Assembly (NCBI RefSeq): GCF_001663155.1 | Contig: NZ_CP015963.1 | Span: 1,698,001-1,762,000, forward strand | Source of the DNA: Altererythrobacter ishigakiensis | Lineage (GTDB): Bacteria > Pseudomonadota > Alphaproteobacteria > Sphingomonadales > Sphingomonadaceae | Direction of reading: 5' to 3' | Length of the DNA stretch: 64,000 nt | Shown here: piece by piece, positions 43,415 through 52,242 of the stretch | Numbering within the stretch: position 1 is the stretch's first letter | How the letters are laid out: each line of letters starts with the position of its first letter | The notes under the pieces: generated by a model | The model's input: only the letters and a program-made list of their open reading frames with translations | Told to the model about the DNA's origin: nothing | The model's database searches: none | Made by a program: the position numbers and the translations under genes

Positions 43415-45358
43415 TCAGCCCTTGTCTTCGTCTTTTTCTTCGCTTGAGCTTTCATCGACTTCTGAGAACTCAGCGTCGACAACCTCTTCGTCTGCAGAAC
43501 TGTCAGAAGCCGCTTCAGCGCTCGCATCCGGACCCGCAGCCTGCTCTTTTTCGTAGATCTGCTGACCCATCTTCATTGCAGCTTCAGTCAATGCTTGAGC
43601 CTTGGCATTGATCGCATCCACATCATCGCCTTCAAGCGCGGTCTTGGCTTCCGCCAGCGCCGCTTCGACTGCGGACTTGGTATCGGCATCAATGCTGCCA
43701 CCATGTTCTTCAAGCTGCTTCTCAGTCGCATGCACCAGACTGTCTGCCTGATTGCGTGCTTCTGCAGATTCACGACGCTTCTTGTCTTCTTCCGCGAACT
43801 TCTCTGCGTCCTGCACCATCTGGTCGATATCGGAGTCAGAAAGGCCGCCTGAAGCCTGAATCTTGATCTGCTGTTCTTTGCCAGTGCCCTTGTCTTTTGC
43901 CGACACGTTAACAATCCCGTTTGCATCGATATCAAACGTGACTTCGATTTGCGGAACGCCGCGTGGTGCAGGCGGGATACCAAGCAGATCAAATTGACCG
44001 AGAAGCTTGTTATCAGCGGCCATCTCACGCTCGCCCTGGAACACCCGGATCGTCACGGCATTCTGGTTGTCCTCGGCAGTTGAGTAGACTTGTGTCTTCT
44101 TGGTCGGGATCGTCGTATTGCGATCAATCATACGGGTGAAGACACCGCCGAGTGTTTCGATACCCAGTGATAGCGGAGTAACGTCAAGCAGCAGAACGTC
44201 TTTCACGTCACCCTGCAGGACGCCAGCCTGAATGGCGGCACCCATTGCAACCACTTCGTCGGGGTTCACACCGGTGTGAGGCTTCTTGCCAAAGAACTCT
44301 TCTACGACTTCGCGTACTTTGGGCATACGGGTCATGCCGCCGACCAGAATCACCTCATCGACGCCGCCCTTGTCCATACCGGCGTCAGCGAGCGCTTTCT
44401 TACAGGGTTCCAGTGTGCGCTTAACCAGATCGCCAACCATCTTCTCAAGGCCTGAACGAGTGATCGTTTCAACCAGGTGAAGCGGTGTGGAAGAACCATC
44501 TTCCATGCGTGCGGTGATGAACGGCAGGTTCACTTCGGTTTGCTGCGAGCTCGAAAGTTCGATTTTCGCTTTCTCAGCTGCTTCTTTCAGACGCTGCAGC
44601 GCAAGCTTGTCCTTGCGCAGGTCCATGTTCTCTTTTGTTTTGAACTGGTCTGCCAGCCATTCGACAATCGCGCTGTCAAAATCTTCACCGCCAAGGAAAG
44701 TATCGCCATTGGTCGATTTCACTTCAAAAACGCCATCACCAATCTCAAGGATCGAGATGTCGAAAGTGCCGCCACCAAGGTCATAAACCGCGATGGTCTT
44801 ACCGTCGTCTTTATCAAGACCGTAGGCCAAAGCAGCAGCAGTTGGTTCATTGATGATACGCAGGACTTCGAGACCAGCGATCTTGCCAGCATCCTTTGTC
44901 GCCTGACGCTGTGCATCGTTGAAGTAAGCCGGGACGGTGATCACCGCCTGCTCAACTTTCTCGCCGAGATACTCTTCTGCGGTTTCCTTCATCTTTTGAA
45001 GAATGAAAGCTGAAATCTGCGAAGGCGAGTAATCTTCACCGCCTGCTTTCACCCATGCATCGCCGTTGCTGCCTTTGACGATATTATATGGGACGAGTTC
45101 CATGTCCTTCTTGGTCATTGGATCGTCGAAGCGGCGCCCAATCAGGCGCTTTACCGCATAAACGGTGTTGTCAGGGTTGGTAACAGCCTGACGCTTTGCC
45201 GGCTGTCCAATCAGTCGCTCACCATCCTTGGTGAAGGCGACAATTGAAGGTGTTGTGCGTGCACCCTCAGAGTTTTCGATGACCTTGGGTTTGCCCCCAT
45301 CCATTACCGACACACAAGAGTTGGTGGTGCCGAGGTCGATACCGATTACTTTACCCAT
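43415..45358 (-). CDS. dnaK: Chaperone protein DnaK (Hsp70)
   Basis: A 647-residue ATP-dependent folding chaperone. It begins [21 protein letters not shown] and contains the Hsp70 landmarks [48 protein letters not shown] (here [12 protein letters not shown]) and [14 protein letters not shown], with an acidic C-terminal tail. It works with DnaJ downstream and GrpE at 49.1 kb. A heat-shock-type promoter lies about 106 nt upstream. Confidence 0.98.
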   Translation of the reverse strand: MGKVIGIDLGTTNSCVSVMDGGKPKVIENSEGARTTPSIVAFTKDGERLIGQPAKRQAVTNPDNTVYAVKRLIGRRFDDPMTKKDMELVPYNIVKGSNGDAWVKAGGEDYSPSQISAFILQKMKETAEEYLGEKVEQAVITVPAYFNDAQRQATKDAGKIAGLEVLRIINEPTAAALAYGLDKDDGKTIAVYDLGGGTFDISILEIGDGVFEVKSTNGDTFLGGEDFDSAIVEWLADQFKTKENMDLRKDKLALQRLKEAAEKAKIELSSSQQTEVNLPFITARMEDGSSTPLHLVETITRSGLEKMVGDLVKRTLEPCKKALADAGMDKGGVDEVILVGGMTRMPKVREVVEEFFGKKPHTGVNPDEVVAMGAAIQAGVLQGDVKDVLLLDVTPLSLGIETLGGVFTRMIDRNTTIPTKKTQVYSTAEDNQNAVTIRVFQGEREMAADNKLLGQFDLLGIPPAPRGVPQIEVTFDIDANGIVNVSAKDKGTGKEQQIKIQASGGLSDSDIDQMVQDAEKFAEEDKKRRESAEARNQADSLVHATEKQLEEHGGSIDADTKSAVEAALAEAKTALEGDDVDAINAKAQALTEAAMKMGQQIYEKEQAAGPDASAEAASDSSADEEVVDAEFSEVDESSSEEKDEDKG

Positions 45359-45463
45359 CTTTATACGTTCCCATCAGTTCAATTCATGGACACCGCGCAT
45401 TGTGCTTTCCAATATAGGCAAAACAGCTCGGCGGCTCAGTCCGTCAGGTGTGTTACTCGGGTG

Positions 45464-45491
45464 ATATAGGTGCGGTTTTGCTTGGCACAAG
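45464..45491 (-). promoter_or_regulatory. Possible RpoH-type heat-shock promoter for dnaK
   Basis: Read on the minus strand, CTTG (45491-45488) and CCTATAT (45470-45464) are spaced by 17 nt, close to the pattern described for alphaproteobacterial sigma-32 promoters. It would give a leader of about 100 nt before the dnaK ATG. A second CCTATAT occurs at 45418-45412, without a matching -35. No CIRCE repeat is visible here. Motif match only. Confidence 0.45.
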
Positions 45492-45538
45492 GGAGCAGGC
45501 GCACTAGTTTTTGCATGTTTTGACGGGAGAATTCTCAC

Positions 45539-46021
45539 ATGAAATTTCAGAATTTGGCCTCCGCGGCGTTGCTGGCATCCAGTCTTGCTCTTGTGGCCTG
45601 CAGTCCCGAGCCTGAGGCAGTCGCAGAAGCAGAGCCCGAAGGTATTCCTGGAATGAGCGTAGAAAACGCGCGGCTTGTGCTGGCCCCAGTCAGTGGTAAT
45701 CCCGCGGCGGTTTATTTCGACCTGAAGTACGATGGCGATAAAGGTCTGTCGATCCGCCGCGCGGATGTATCAGGGGCTAGCGAAGCTCAGTTGCACGCTT
45801 ATGGCGAATGGGAAGGCAAGATGCAGATGGCAGAAGCCATGCCGATCGCTATTACCAAAGGTACTGAGATAGCGTTCAAGCCAGGCGATTATCACGTGAT
45901 GGCATTCGGCCTTCCGGACACGCTTGCTGCGGGCGACACTGTTGAGGTCACACTGACTGTATCGGGCGGTGATAAATACAGTTTCGATGCAGAGGTTCGC
46001 GCAGCAGGGGATGAGCGCTGA
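45539..46021 (+). CDS. PCuAC-type periplasmic copper chaperone lipoprotein
   Basis: A 160-residue lipoprotein with a lipobox LVAC (Cys21). The copper site matches the family pattern H-x10-M-x21-H-x-M exactly: His86, Met97, His119 and Met121. PCuAC proteins deliver Cu(I) to the CuA centre of cytochrome oxidase or related enzymes in the periplasm. It diverges from dnaK, sharing the 180-nt intergenic region, and is followed by the HExxH protein gene. No Sco gene is visible nearby. Confidence 0.93.
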   Translation: MKFQNLASAALLASSLALVACSPEPEAVAEAEPEGIPGMSVENARLVLAPVSGNPAAVYFDLKYDGDKGLSIRRADVSGASEAQLHAYGEWEGKMQMAEAMPIAITKGTEIAFKPGDYHVMAFGLPDTLAAGDTVEVTLTVSGGDKYSFDAEVRAAGDER

Positions 46022-46044
46022 ACCATTCGGGCGCAGTTATAAAT

Positions 46045-46548
46045 TTGAGCACAGAAAACGCCAGCTGCCCTGTGGGCGGCGAACGTGATCTCACTCCCGG
46101 CGAAGTGAAACTGGCACAGTCGGTTTTTGGCACTGCAATTGACTATGATGCGGTAACTATACGCCGCCGCAAATGGTTTCCATTTCAGCCACGTCATGTC
46201 ACGATGGCACCGAGCGGCCATTTGCATTTTCATCCCGAGGGCAATGCCTACTGTGCCGACTTTTCGAGTGAGTGCCTGACCCGCCAGGGTTTCTTTATTC
46301 ACGAGATGTCGCATGTGTGGCAGACACAAACGCGCGGAAAGTGGCATCTGATCTTCAATCGGATGCCATGGGCACGTTACGATTACACGCTCAAGCCCGG
46401 ATGGCAGCTGACTCGATACGGCATTGAGCAGCAGGCAGAGATCATTAAGCACGCCTTCTGGTTGCGGAATGGAGCCAAGGTAGCTGGTGTTAGCGACGCA
46501 TCCGCGTATGATCTGTTGGTGAACTTTCCGGGAGCAGGGACAAAATGA
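46045..46548 (+). CDS. Putative HExxH metalloprotein ('vgr-related' family)
   Basis: A 167-residue protein of a poorly characterised family seen in sphingomonads and sometimes labelled vgr-related. It carries HEMSH at residues 86-90 within FFIHEMSHVWQ and a downstream EQQAE (128-132), resembling the zinc site and third Glu ligand of gluzincin metalloproteases or DUF4157-like domains. No signal peptide, so the location is uncertain. Function unknown. The start is a TTG (46045); no in-frame ATG lies upstream before a stop. It overlaps the GNAT gene by four bases (ATGA). Confidence 0.72.
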   Translation: MSTENASCPVGGERDLTPGEVKLAQSVFGTAIDYDAVTIRRRKWFPFQPRHVTMAPSGHLHFHPEGNAYCADFSSECLTRQGFFIHEMSHVWQTQTRGKWHLIFNRMPWARYDYTLKPGWQLTRYGIEQQAEIIKHAFWLRNGAKVAGVSDASAYDLLVNFPGAGTK

Positions 46549-47039
46549 CATCTGACAGTTGGACAATCCGGCCCTTTGCGCCTGCAGACGCTCCTGCATT
46601 TGCCGCTTTGAACCGGCGCTGGATCGAAGAGATGTTCGGGATGGAAGAGAAGGATGTTCGTCAGCTCGAACATCCCAAGGATGCCATCCTCGATCCGGGC
46701 GGGTTTATCGTTGTGGCCGATGCGAATGGCTGGATCATGGGGACAGGTGCTATCCTGCCGGCTGCCAATCCGCCTGATGACGGCCGCAATTGGATGGAAG
46801 TGATCAAGATGGCGACTGATGTCGCAACACAGGGCCGTGGTATTGGTTCAGCGGTTCTCGCCAAGTTGCTGGAATTCGCGCGGGAGCAAGGTGCCGATGC
46901 GGTGTGGCTTGAGACCAACGAGAAACTGGAGGTGGCCACCGCGCTTTATGAAAAGTTCGGTTTCAGCAAGCTTGAGGGAGAGGATGTTTGGCCCTCACCG
47001 TATGACCGCTGCAACCTGCAGATGGTTCTGGAGCTCTAG
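46545..47039 (+). CDS. GNAT-family N-acetyltransferase
   Basis: A 164-residue single GNAT domain. The acetyl-CoA binding region reads MATDVATQGRGIGSAVLAKLLEFA (near residues 91-114) with the R/Q-x-x-G-x-G/A pattern, followed by the LETNEKLEVATALYEKFGF segment typical of strand/helix 4-5. Substrate unknown. It is translationally coupled to the HExxH gene through ATGA. The 94-nt gap to the IDO-like gene probably holds that gene's promoter. Confidence 0.9.
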   Translation: MTSDSWTIRPFAPADAPAFAALNRRWIEEMFGMEEKDVRQLEHPKDAILDPGGFIVVADANGWIMGTGAILPAANPPDDGRNWMEVIKMATDVATQGRGIGSAVLAKLLEFAREQGADAVWLETNEKLEVATALYEKFGFSKLEGEDVWPSPYDRCNLQMVLEL

Positions 47040-47133
47040 TTTTCCACCGTGCATGCTTGAGTGATCAAGTTTCAATTGATACCATTTACTTGTCCAGTCG
47101 GCCCAACCCGCGACTGGCCAATGAGTCACTCAA

Positions 47134-48300
47134 ATGGAGATCAAAGACTACGGTTTAAGCCGCGAGCGCGGCTACCTTTCGCACTATGAAATCGACGAGA
47201 TCACTTTGCCTTCGCGCTTCGAGGGTGTCACACAGGCAGCTGGTAATCTTTCAGCACTGATATCAAGCGGGCGCGTGCGCCATTGGCTGGATCAGCTTGA
47301 TGATCCAAAACTCGAAGAATGGGCGCTTGAAGCCGCCGAAGAGGAGGTCCGCACCGCGATGGTGCATTACTCCTTCCTCGTGCAGAGCTACGTTTGGGGC
47401 GAAGCAACGCCGCCCGTTTCTCTTCCGGCCAATCTGGCCCGGCCGATGGTAGCGATATCCGACCGTCTGGGCCAAGCTCCACTGCTTCCCTATTCCGGCT
47501 ATGTTCTCGATAACTGGGCGCGGCTCGACAAGTCCGGCCCGATCACGCTCGACAACATCTACATGTACCAGAACTTCGTTGGCGGCGATGACGAGAACTG
47601 GTTCGTGATGATCCATGTCGCAATCGAAGCCGAAGCCGGGGTTCTGCTCGACAATGCGGCGAAACTTGTAACGGTTGCGAAGAACGGCGATGCCGCAGAA
47701 GCAGAGCGTTTGCTCATCGAAATGGATGAGGCTTGGGAGCGCATCTACACACATTTTGCGCGTATGACCGAGCGCTGCGATCCCTACTGCTATTTCCACC
47801 GCGTGCGGCCCTACATCCACGGCTGGGCGAACAATCCAGCGCTTAAAGGCGGCGGACTGATCTACGAAGGCGTCGAGAAGCTTGGTGGGAAACCCCAGGC
47901 GCTACGCGGCCAAACCGGTAGTCAATCCAGCATTGTCCCGGCAATGGACGCGCTTTTCAACGTCGGTCACTCGGACGATCCGCTGAAGAGCTTTCTTGAC
48001 GAACTCCACCATTACCGCCCGGTGCAGCACCGCCGCTTTATCGAAGATCTGGCGGCGCAATCGACCTTGAGAGCGTTCGTGTCAGCGTCAGGTTCGCAAT
48101 CTTTGAAGGATGCATTCAACGCATGCGTCGAGCAAGCTGCTCGTTTCCGCACGCGGCATCTGGAATATGCCGCAAGCTACATCAACAAACAGGCGGGCAG
48201 CATCGCTGGCAATGATCCCGATGTCGGCACCGGCGGCACACCCTTCATGAAATATCTGAAGAAACACCGCGACGAAAACCGCGAGCAAGTTGTCGCCTGA
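47134..48300 (+). CDS. Indoleamine 2,3-dioxygenase-like heme protein
   Basis: A 388-residue protein that matches the IDO family rather than the tetrameric TDO of most bacteria. Landmarks are RPMVAISDRLGQAPLLPYSGYVLDNWARLD in the N-terminal half, RGQTGSQSSIVPAMDALF, proximal heme His342 in RTRHLEYAASYI, and a GTGGTPFMKYLKKHRDEN tail. IDO oxidises tryptophan to N-formylkynurenine. The rest of the kynurenine pathway is not in the window, so the physiological role is not settled. A rho-independent terminator follows directly. Confidence 0.88.
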   Translation: MEIKDYGLSRERGYLSHYEIDEITLPSRFEGVTQAAGNLSALISSGRVRHWLDQLDDPKLEEWALEAAEEEVRTAMVHYSFLVQSYVWGEATPPVSLPANLARPMVAISDRLGQAPLLPYSGYVLDNWARLDKSGPITLDNIYMYQNFVGGDDENWFVMIHVAIEAEAGVLLDNAAKLVTVAKNGDAAEAERLLIEMDEAWERIYTHFARMTERCDPYCYFHRVRPYIHGWANNPALKGGGLIYEGVEKLGGKPQALRGQTGSQSSIVPAMDALFNVGHSDDPLKSFLDELHHYRPVQHRRFIEDLAAQSTLRAFVSASGSQSLKDAFNACVEQAARFRTRHLEYAASYINKQAGSIAGNDPDVGTGGTPFMKYLKKHRDENREQVVA

Positions 48301-48309
48301 CGCAAAAGA

Positions 48310-48341
48310 GGCCGCCCCAACGTTGGAGCGGCCCCTTTTTT
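48310..48341 (+). terminator. Rho-independent terminator after the IDO-like gene
   Basis: GGCCGC (48310-48315) pairs with GCGGCC (48328-48333) and the inner CCAA/TTGG extends the stem past a C-A mismatch; the run TTTTTT spans 48336-48341. It starts 10 nt after the stop codon. Its opposite strand ends in a short U-run too, so it may also stop the convergent OmpW gene. Confidence 0.85.
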
Positions 48342-48355
48342 GTCCGGAGTTAAGC

Positions 48356-49024
48356 TCAAAGAATGAAAGTCAATCCGGCGCTGATTGTCCACGGGTCGAG
48401 ATTGTGCTTGGTGCGGATGATCTCGTCATCGCCCACGCGGAAAGTCGCATCGGTACCGATGAAATAGCGCTTCACGTCGACGGAGACGCCAAATCCGGCT
48501 TCTTCGATCGGGATGTCGAACCCGGCTTGCAGCGCAAAACCGAACTCGTTCGAAAGATCGGCATCGGTCACGCCAAGTCCGACCAGGTCACTGCCCTCGT
48601 CTTCACCGAAGAACATGAAATAGGCCACGCCAGCGCCGACATAAGGTTTCACACCGCCCAAGTCGAAATGCGCCTTGGCTGTCACCGTACCCGGGATAAG
48701 GCGCAGGTCGTCGACCAGTTCGACACCGTCAAGCGCCCCAGTGCCGTCGACGTCGTGTCGCGCCATGCCAGCGATCGTTTCAATCGAGAAATTGTCTGCG
48801 ACAAAGTACTCGATCGCAAAGGTTGGAATGAACTCGTCGGTTGCGCGTGTGTTTGCACCTGCAGGCAGACCGAAATCGTCAAGTTCGACTTCATCGATTT
48901 CACCGTCCGGCAGAACCGCCGTACCCAAAACCTTGATCTGGATATCACCTGCATCTTGGGCCATTGCCGGCGCCGAAACACTGGCCGCAAGTGCAGCTAA
49001 GAACGTCAAAGAAACTTTCTTCAT
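48356..49024 (-). CDS. OmpW-family outer membrane protein
   Basis: A 222-codon frame giving a protein with a signal peptide (about residues 1-22, ending APAMAQ) and an eight-stranded beta-barrel layout with the terminal aromatic/hydrophobic residue (AGLTFIL). OmpW proteins form narrow hydrophobic channels in the outer membrane. The ATG at 49024 follows a GGAG site; an upstream ATG would spoil the signal peptide. Its promoter region contains a hairpin and a palindrome that also lie behind grpE. Confidence 0.87.
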   Translation of the reverse strand: MKKVSLTFLAALAASVSAPAMAQDAGDIQIKVLGTAVLPDGEIDEVELDDFGLPAGANTRATDEFIPTFAIEYFVADNFSIETIAGMARHDVDGTGALDGVELVDDLRLIPGTVTAKAHFDLGGVKPYVGAGVAYFMFFGEDEGSDLVGLGVTDADLSNEFGFALQAGFDIPIEEAGFGVSVDVKRYFIGTDATFRVGDDEIIRTKHNLDPWTISAGLTFIL

Positions 49025-49040
49025 TGTAGAAAATACTCCT

Positions 49041-49062
49041 GGAGAAAATGCCGCGAGCGGCA
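49041..49062 (-). terminator. Hairpin with U-run between grpE and ompW
   Basis: On the minus strand TGCCG (49062-49058) and CGGCA (49053-49049) form a 5-bp stem with a 4-nt loop followed by TTTTCTCC (49048-49041). It lies 16 nt before the ompW ATG and 85 nt after the grpE stop, so it could end grpE transcription or act in the ompW leader. Confidence 0.4.
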
Positions 49063-49091
49063 CTCAAACTCCCTTTCCGGAGCATTCAACG

Positions 49092-49106
49092 TGATATGCT
49101 ATATCA
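49092..49106. promoter_or_regulatory. Palindrome TGATAT-N3-ATATCA between grpE and ompW
   Basis: Perfect 6-bp inverted arms around GCT, in an AT-rich spot about 70-82 nt upstream of the ompW ATG. Such a symmetrical site could bind a dimeric regulator of ompW. No specific factor can be named from sequence. Confidence 0.4.
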
Positions 49107-49146
49107 TGTTCCCGAAAATCGGATCTCGTTCTCGAGGTATTGAAGG

Positions 49147-49731
49147 TTAATCCAGCTTCTTCGCCACGCCTACCATGGCCGGACGAAGCAAGCGATCCTT
49201 GATCATATAGCCGCTCTGCATTTCCTGAACGATAGTGCCTTCCTCGGCCTCATCGGTCGGGACTTCCATCATTGCCTGATGCTGGTTCGGGTCGAGCGGC
49301 AGGCCGACCGACGCGATACGTTTCACGCCATGCTGGCCAAAAACCTTCTCCAACTCGCGCTGAGTGGCTTCGATACCCGCGACAAGACCTTTCATCTTCT
49401 CGTCTTCGCGCAAGCTCTCAGGAATCGCCGCAATGGCACGTTCAAGGTTATCTGACACGCTCAGGATGTCGCGAGCAAAACCGGTCGCGGCATAGGCACG
49501 CGCGTCCTGCACATCCTTCTCGGCACGGCGACGAACATTCTGCGCTTCGGCCTTTGCATAAAGAATGTCCTGTTTGGCGGTTTCCAGATCGGCTTTGAGT
49601 GCATCCAATGCCTTCTCGAAGCCGTCTTCAAATGCTTCGTCTTCACCGTTGTCCAGAAACTCTTCCGGCACGCCTTCGAGCTCTTTCTTCACCGCATCAT
49701 CGTCTGCTTGCGATTTGTCGTTGTCGATCAT
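49147..49731 (-). CDS. grpE: Nucleotide exchange factor GrpE
   Basis: A 194-residue DnaK exchange factor: acidic N-terminus, a long coiled-coil (about 45-100), then the beta-wing domain with the family-defining KVFGQHGVKRIASVGLPLDPNQHQAMMEV segment. It releases ADP from DnaK. It follows hrcA by 18 nt, a standard hrcA-grpE pair. dnaK/dnaJ are encoded 4-6 kb away on the same strand. Confidence 0.96.
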   Translation of the reverse strand: MIDNDKSQADDDAVKKELEGVPEEFLDNGEDEAFEDGFEKALDALKADLETAKQDILYAKAEAQNVRRRAEKDVQDARAYAATGFARDILSVSDNLERAIAAIPESLREDEKMKGLVAGIEATQRELEKVFGQHGVKRIASVGLPLDPNQHQAMMEVPTDEAEEGTIVQEMQSGYMIKDRLLRPAMVGVAKKLD

Positions 49732-49749
49732 GTTCTCAAAATTCCAAAG

Positions 49750-50793
49750 CTATCCGATAAGCTTGCCCAGCGATCGGGCGGTCAGGTCAATCATGGGAAT
49801 GACGCGGGCGTAATTCAACCGCGTGGGGCCGATTACACCGAGCACGCCGACCACCCTTCCCTCACGGTCACGATAGGGCGACGCGATAACCGAAGAGCCA
49901 GACAATGCAAACAGTCTGTTCTCGCTGCCAATAAAAATCCGCGTGGCTTCGGCTTCGCGCGCGCTTTCGAGCAACTCAGCCACGGACTGCTTGCTCTCAA
50001 GGTCTTCAATCAGGCTGCGCACACGATCAATATCCTGCATTGCCGCATCGTCGAGCAGGTTTGCTTGCCCACGCACGATCAGTACGGGCCGCTGCGATGC
50101 ATCTTCGCTAAGCACAGCTAGTCCGCGTTCGACCAAGCTCTCACTGGCTTTGTCCAGTTGACTCTTGCCTGCCGCGATTTCCGCAAGGATCGAAGCGCCG
50201 GCTTCGCTCAGTGTCCGGCCTGCAAGCTTTGCATTGATGTAGTTGCTTGCTTGCTCGAGCAGCCCGGGCCCGATTGTCCAGCCCAGTTCTATTACGCGAT
50301 TTTCGACATTGCCGTCTTCGCTCACGAGGACGGCAAGCGCGCGGCCTTGACCCAGATCGACAAGGCTGAATTGCGCTAGTTTCTGGTCGCGCGTGGGCAC
50401 CATCACCATGCCGGCCGCGCCGGACAGGTCGGACAGGATGGCACTTGTTTGTTCCAGTGCCTGCTCGATCGGGCCGTTTCCGTTCAGCCGCCCTTCGATT
50501 GCGGCACGTTCCTCTGCGGTGGGTTCGGAGACGCGCATCATGCCGTCAACGAACAGACGCAGGCCCGTTTCCGTGGGCATGCGGCCTGCGCTAGTGTGCG
50601 GCGCAGATAAAAGCCCGGTCGACTCCAGGTCAGCCAGAACTACACGGATTGAGGCAGGCGAGAGATTGAGTCCTGTATCGCCTGCAAGAGTTTTTGAACC
50701 GACCGGCTGCCCGCTTTCCAGATACCCCTCCACGACGAGGCGGAAGATATCCCGCGCGCGGTCAGTCAATTCTGAGATGGGCGGTGAGGACAT
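49750..50793 (-). CDS. hrcA: Heat-inducible transcription repressor HrcA
   Basis: A 347-residue repressor that binds CIRCE operators with GroEL as a corepressor. An N-terminal winged-helix ([22 protein letters not shown]) and the characteristic C-terminal [14 protein letters not shown] region (here [20 protein letters not shown]) are present. No CIRCE palindrome (TTAGCACTC-N9-GAGTGCTAA) is visible within its own upstream region or before dnaK, so its targets are probably elsewhere, as in other alphaproteobacteria where HrcA controls groESL. It diverges from rph. Confidence 0.95.
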   Translation of the reverse strand: MSSPPISELTDRARDIFRLVVEGYLESGQPVGSKTLAGDTGLNLSPASIRVVLADLESTGLLSAPHTSAGRMPTETGLRLFVDGMMRVSEPTAEERAAIEGRLNGNGPIEQALEQTSAILSDLSGAAGMVMVPTRDQKLAQFSLVDLGQGRALAVLVSEDGNVENRVIELGWTIGPGLLEQASNYINAKLAGRTLSEAGASILAEIAAGKSQLDKASESLVERGLAVLSEDASQRPVLIVRGQANLLDDAAMQDIDRVRSLIEDLESKQSVAELLESAREAEATRIFIGSENRLFALSGSSVIASPYRDREGRVVGVLGVIGPTRLNYARVIPMIDLTARSLGKLIG

Positions 50794-50893
50794 GTCTGAC
50801 TATCTAGCGCTTTGCTCCACAGCCTCAAGTCTTGCGGGCAATACCGCGCACAGCCTATCGCACAGGCAACGAATCGAAACACAAGGATTTTTC

Positions 50894-51607
50894 ATGCGAC
50901 CTTCCGGCCGCGCGCCTGATGAAATGCGCGCTATCTCTATCGAAACCGGCTTTACCAAGCACGCTGAAGGCAGTGTGCTGATCAGCTGTGGCGACACCCG
51001 TGTGCTGTGCACCGCCAGCATCGAAGAACGCATTCCGCCTTGGCTGCGCGGCAAAGGCGAAGGCTGGGTAACAGGCGAATATTCAATGCTCCCCCGCGCG
51101 ACGCACACCCGCGGAAGCCGAGAAGCCGCACGTGGAAAACAATCGGGCCGTACGCAAGAGATCCAGCGACTGATCGGCCGGTCTCTGCGTGCTGTTGTCG
51201 ACCTGAAGAAGCTCGGAGAGCGCCAGATCACGCTCGACTGCGACGTTCTTCAGGCGGACGGCGGAACTCGCACAGCGTCGATCTCAGGAGCTTGGGTGGC
51301 ATTGCGGCTCGCTGTGAACAGCCTCATTGCCTCTGGCGATCTGAAAGAAGATCCGATCACCGGCCAAGTCGCAGCGATCAGCTGCGGCATTTACAACGGC
51401 ACGCCTGTCCTTGACCTCGATTATGACGAAGATTCCAGCGCCGATGCGGACGCGAACTTCGTGCTGATCACTGGCGGACAAATCGCAGAGGTTCAGGCGA
51501 CGGCTGAAGGCGCAACCTATGATGAGGAAGGCCTGCTTCGCTTGCTGCGCTTGGCCAAGATTGGCTGTGACGGCATCTTCAAGGCTCAGTTGGAAGCATC
51601 AAAATGA
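50894..51607 (+). CDS. rph: Ribonuclease PH
   Basis: A 237-residue phosphorolytic exoribonuclease trimming tRNA 3' ends. [29 protein letters not shown] opens the RNase PH fold; [18 protein letters not shown] and [18 protein letters not shown] carry the phosphate- and metal-binding parts. The ATG at 50894 is preferred; a longer reading upstream is antisense to hrcA. It overlaps rdgB by four bases (ATGA). rph-rdgB-hemW is a common order in alphaproteobacteria. Confidence 0.95.
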   Translation: MRPSGRAPDEMRAISIETGFTKHAEGSVLISCGDTRVLCTASIEERIPPWLRGKGEGWVTGEYSMLPRATHTRGSREAARGKQSGRTQEIQRLIGRSLRAVVDLKKLGERQITLDCDVLQADGGTRTASISGAWVALRLAVNSLIASGDLKEDPITGQVAAISCGIYNGTPVLDLDYDEDSSADADANFVLITGGQIAEVQATAEGATYDEEGLLRLLRLAKIGCDGIFKAQLEASK

Positions 51608-52233
51608 CGCGCAAGCTGGGCGGAGGATCGCTGGTCATTGCCACACACAATGAAGGCAAACTGCGCGAGATTTCCGCCCTGCTCGAACCCTACGGCCTGA
51701 AATGTATTTCGGCGGGCTCGCTGGGCCTGCCTGAGCCGCCAGAAGACGGAAAGACATTCGTAGAGAACGCTCTGATCAAAGCGCGCGCCGCAGCTGAAGC
51801 GTCAGGTCTTGCGGCACTTGCCGATGATAGCGGGTTGGCGGTCGACGCACTTGGCGGTCGCCCTGGCGTTTACACTGCAGACTGGGCCGAACGGCAATGG
51901 TTCGAAGGCGATCCCGGCCGTGATTGGTACATGGCTATGGGCAAGGTCGAAGGGATGCTGCAACAACTTGGCTCCGACACAGACCGCAGCGCGGCATTCC
52001 ATTGTGTGCTGGCGATTGCTTGGCCCGGCGGCGAACACGCGGTTTACGAAGGTAAGTGTGCGGGCTCGCTGACGTGGCCACCACGCGGCGAGATGGGCTT
52101 CGGCTATGATCCGGTATTTGTCCCTCAAGGGCGTGATCAGACATTTGCTGAAATCGATCCTGAGGAAAAGCACGCCATGAGCCACCGCGCAGATGCCTTT
52201 GCCAAGCTGGTCGCGGACCAGTTTGGCAGCTAG
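51604..52233 (+). CDS. rdgB: XTP/dITP pyrophosphatase (RdgB/HAM1 family)
   Basis: A 209-residue nucleotide-house-cleaning enzyme. It begins with the [15 protein letters not shown] signature, contains [24 protein letters not shown] and ends with [11 protein letters not shown]; these include the catalytic Asp/Lys and nucleobase pocket. It hydrolyses deaminated purine nucleotides such as ITP/XTP. Overlaps both the rph stop and leads into hemW. Confidence 0.95.
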   Translation: MTRKLGGGSLVIATHNEGKLREISALLEPYGLKCISAGSLGLPEPPEDGKTFVENALIKARAAAEASGLAALADDSGLAVDALGGRPGVYTADWAERQWFEGDPGRDWYMAMGKVEGMLQQLGSDTDRSAAFHCVLAIAWPGGEHAVYEGKCAGSLTWPPRGEMGFGYDPVFVPQGRDQTFAEIDPEEKHAMSHRADAFAKLVADQFGS

Positions 52234-52242
52234 TATGGGCGC

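Noticed and set aside
45892..46599. 235-codon minus-strand frame opposite the copper chaperone and HExxH genes
   Set aside because: Overlaps two better-supported genes on the other strand; no motif.
48290..49000. 236-codon plus-strand frame opposite ompW
   Set aside because: Antisense to the outer membrane protein gene, and would run through the IDO terminator.
50393..50893. Upstream extension of rph
   Set aside because: Antisense to hrcA; the ATG at 50894 gives a normal RNase PH.
50794..50893. Heat-shock promoter or CIRCE before hrcA
   Set aside because: Only partial matches such as CTTG with a poor -10 very close to the ATG; no inverted repeat of CIRCE type.
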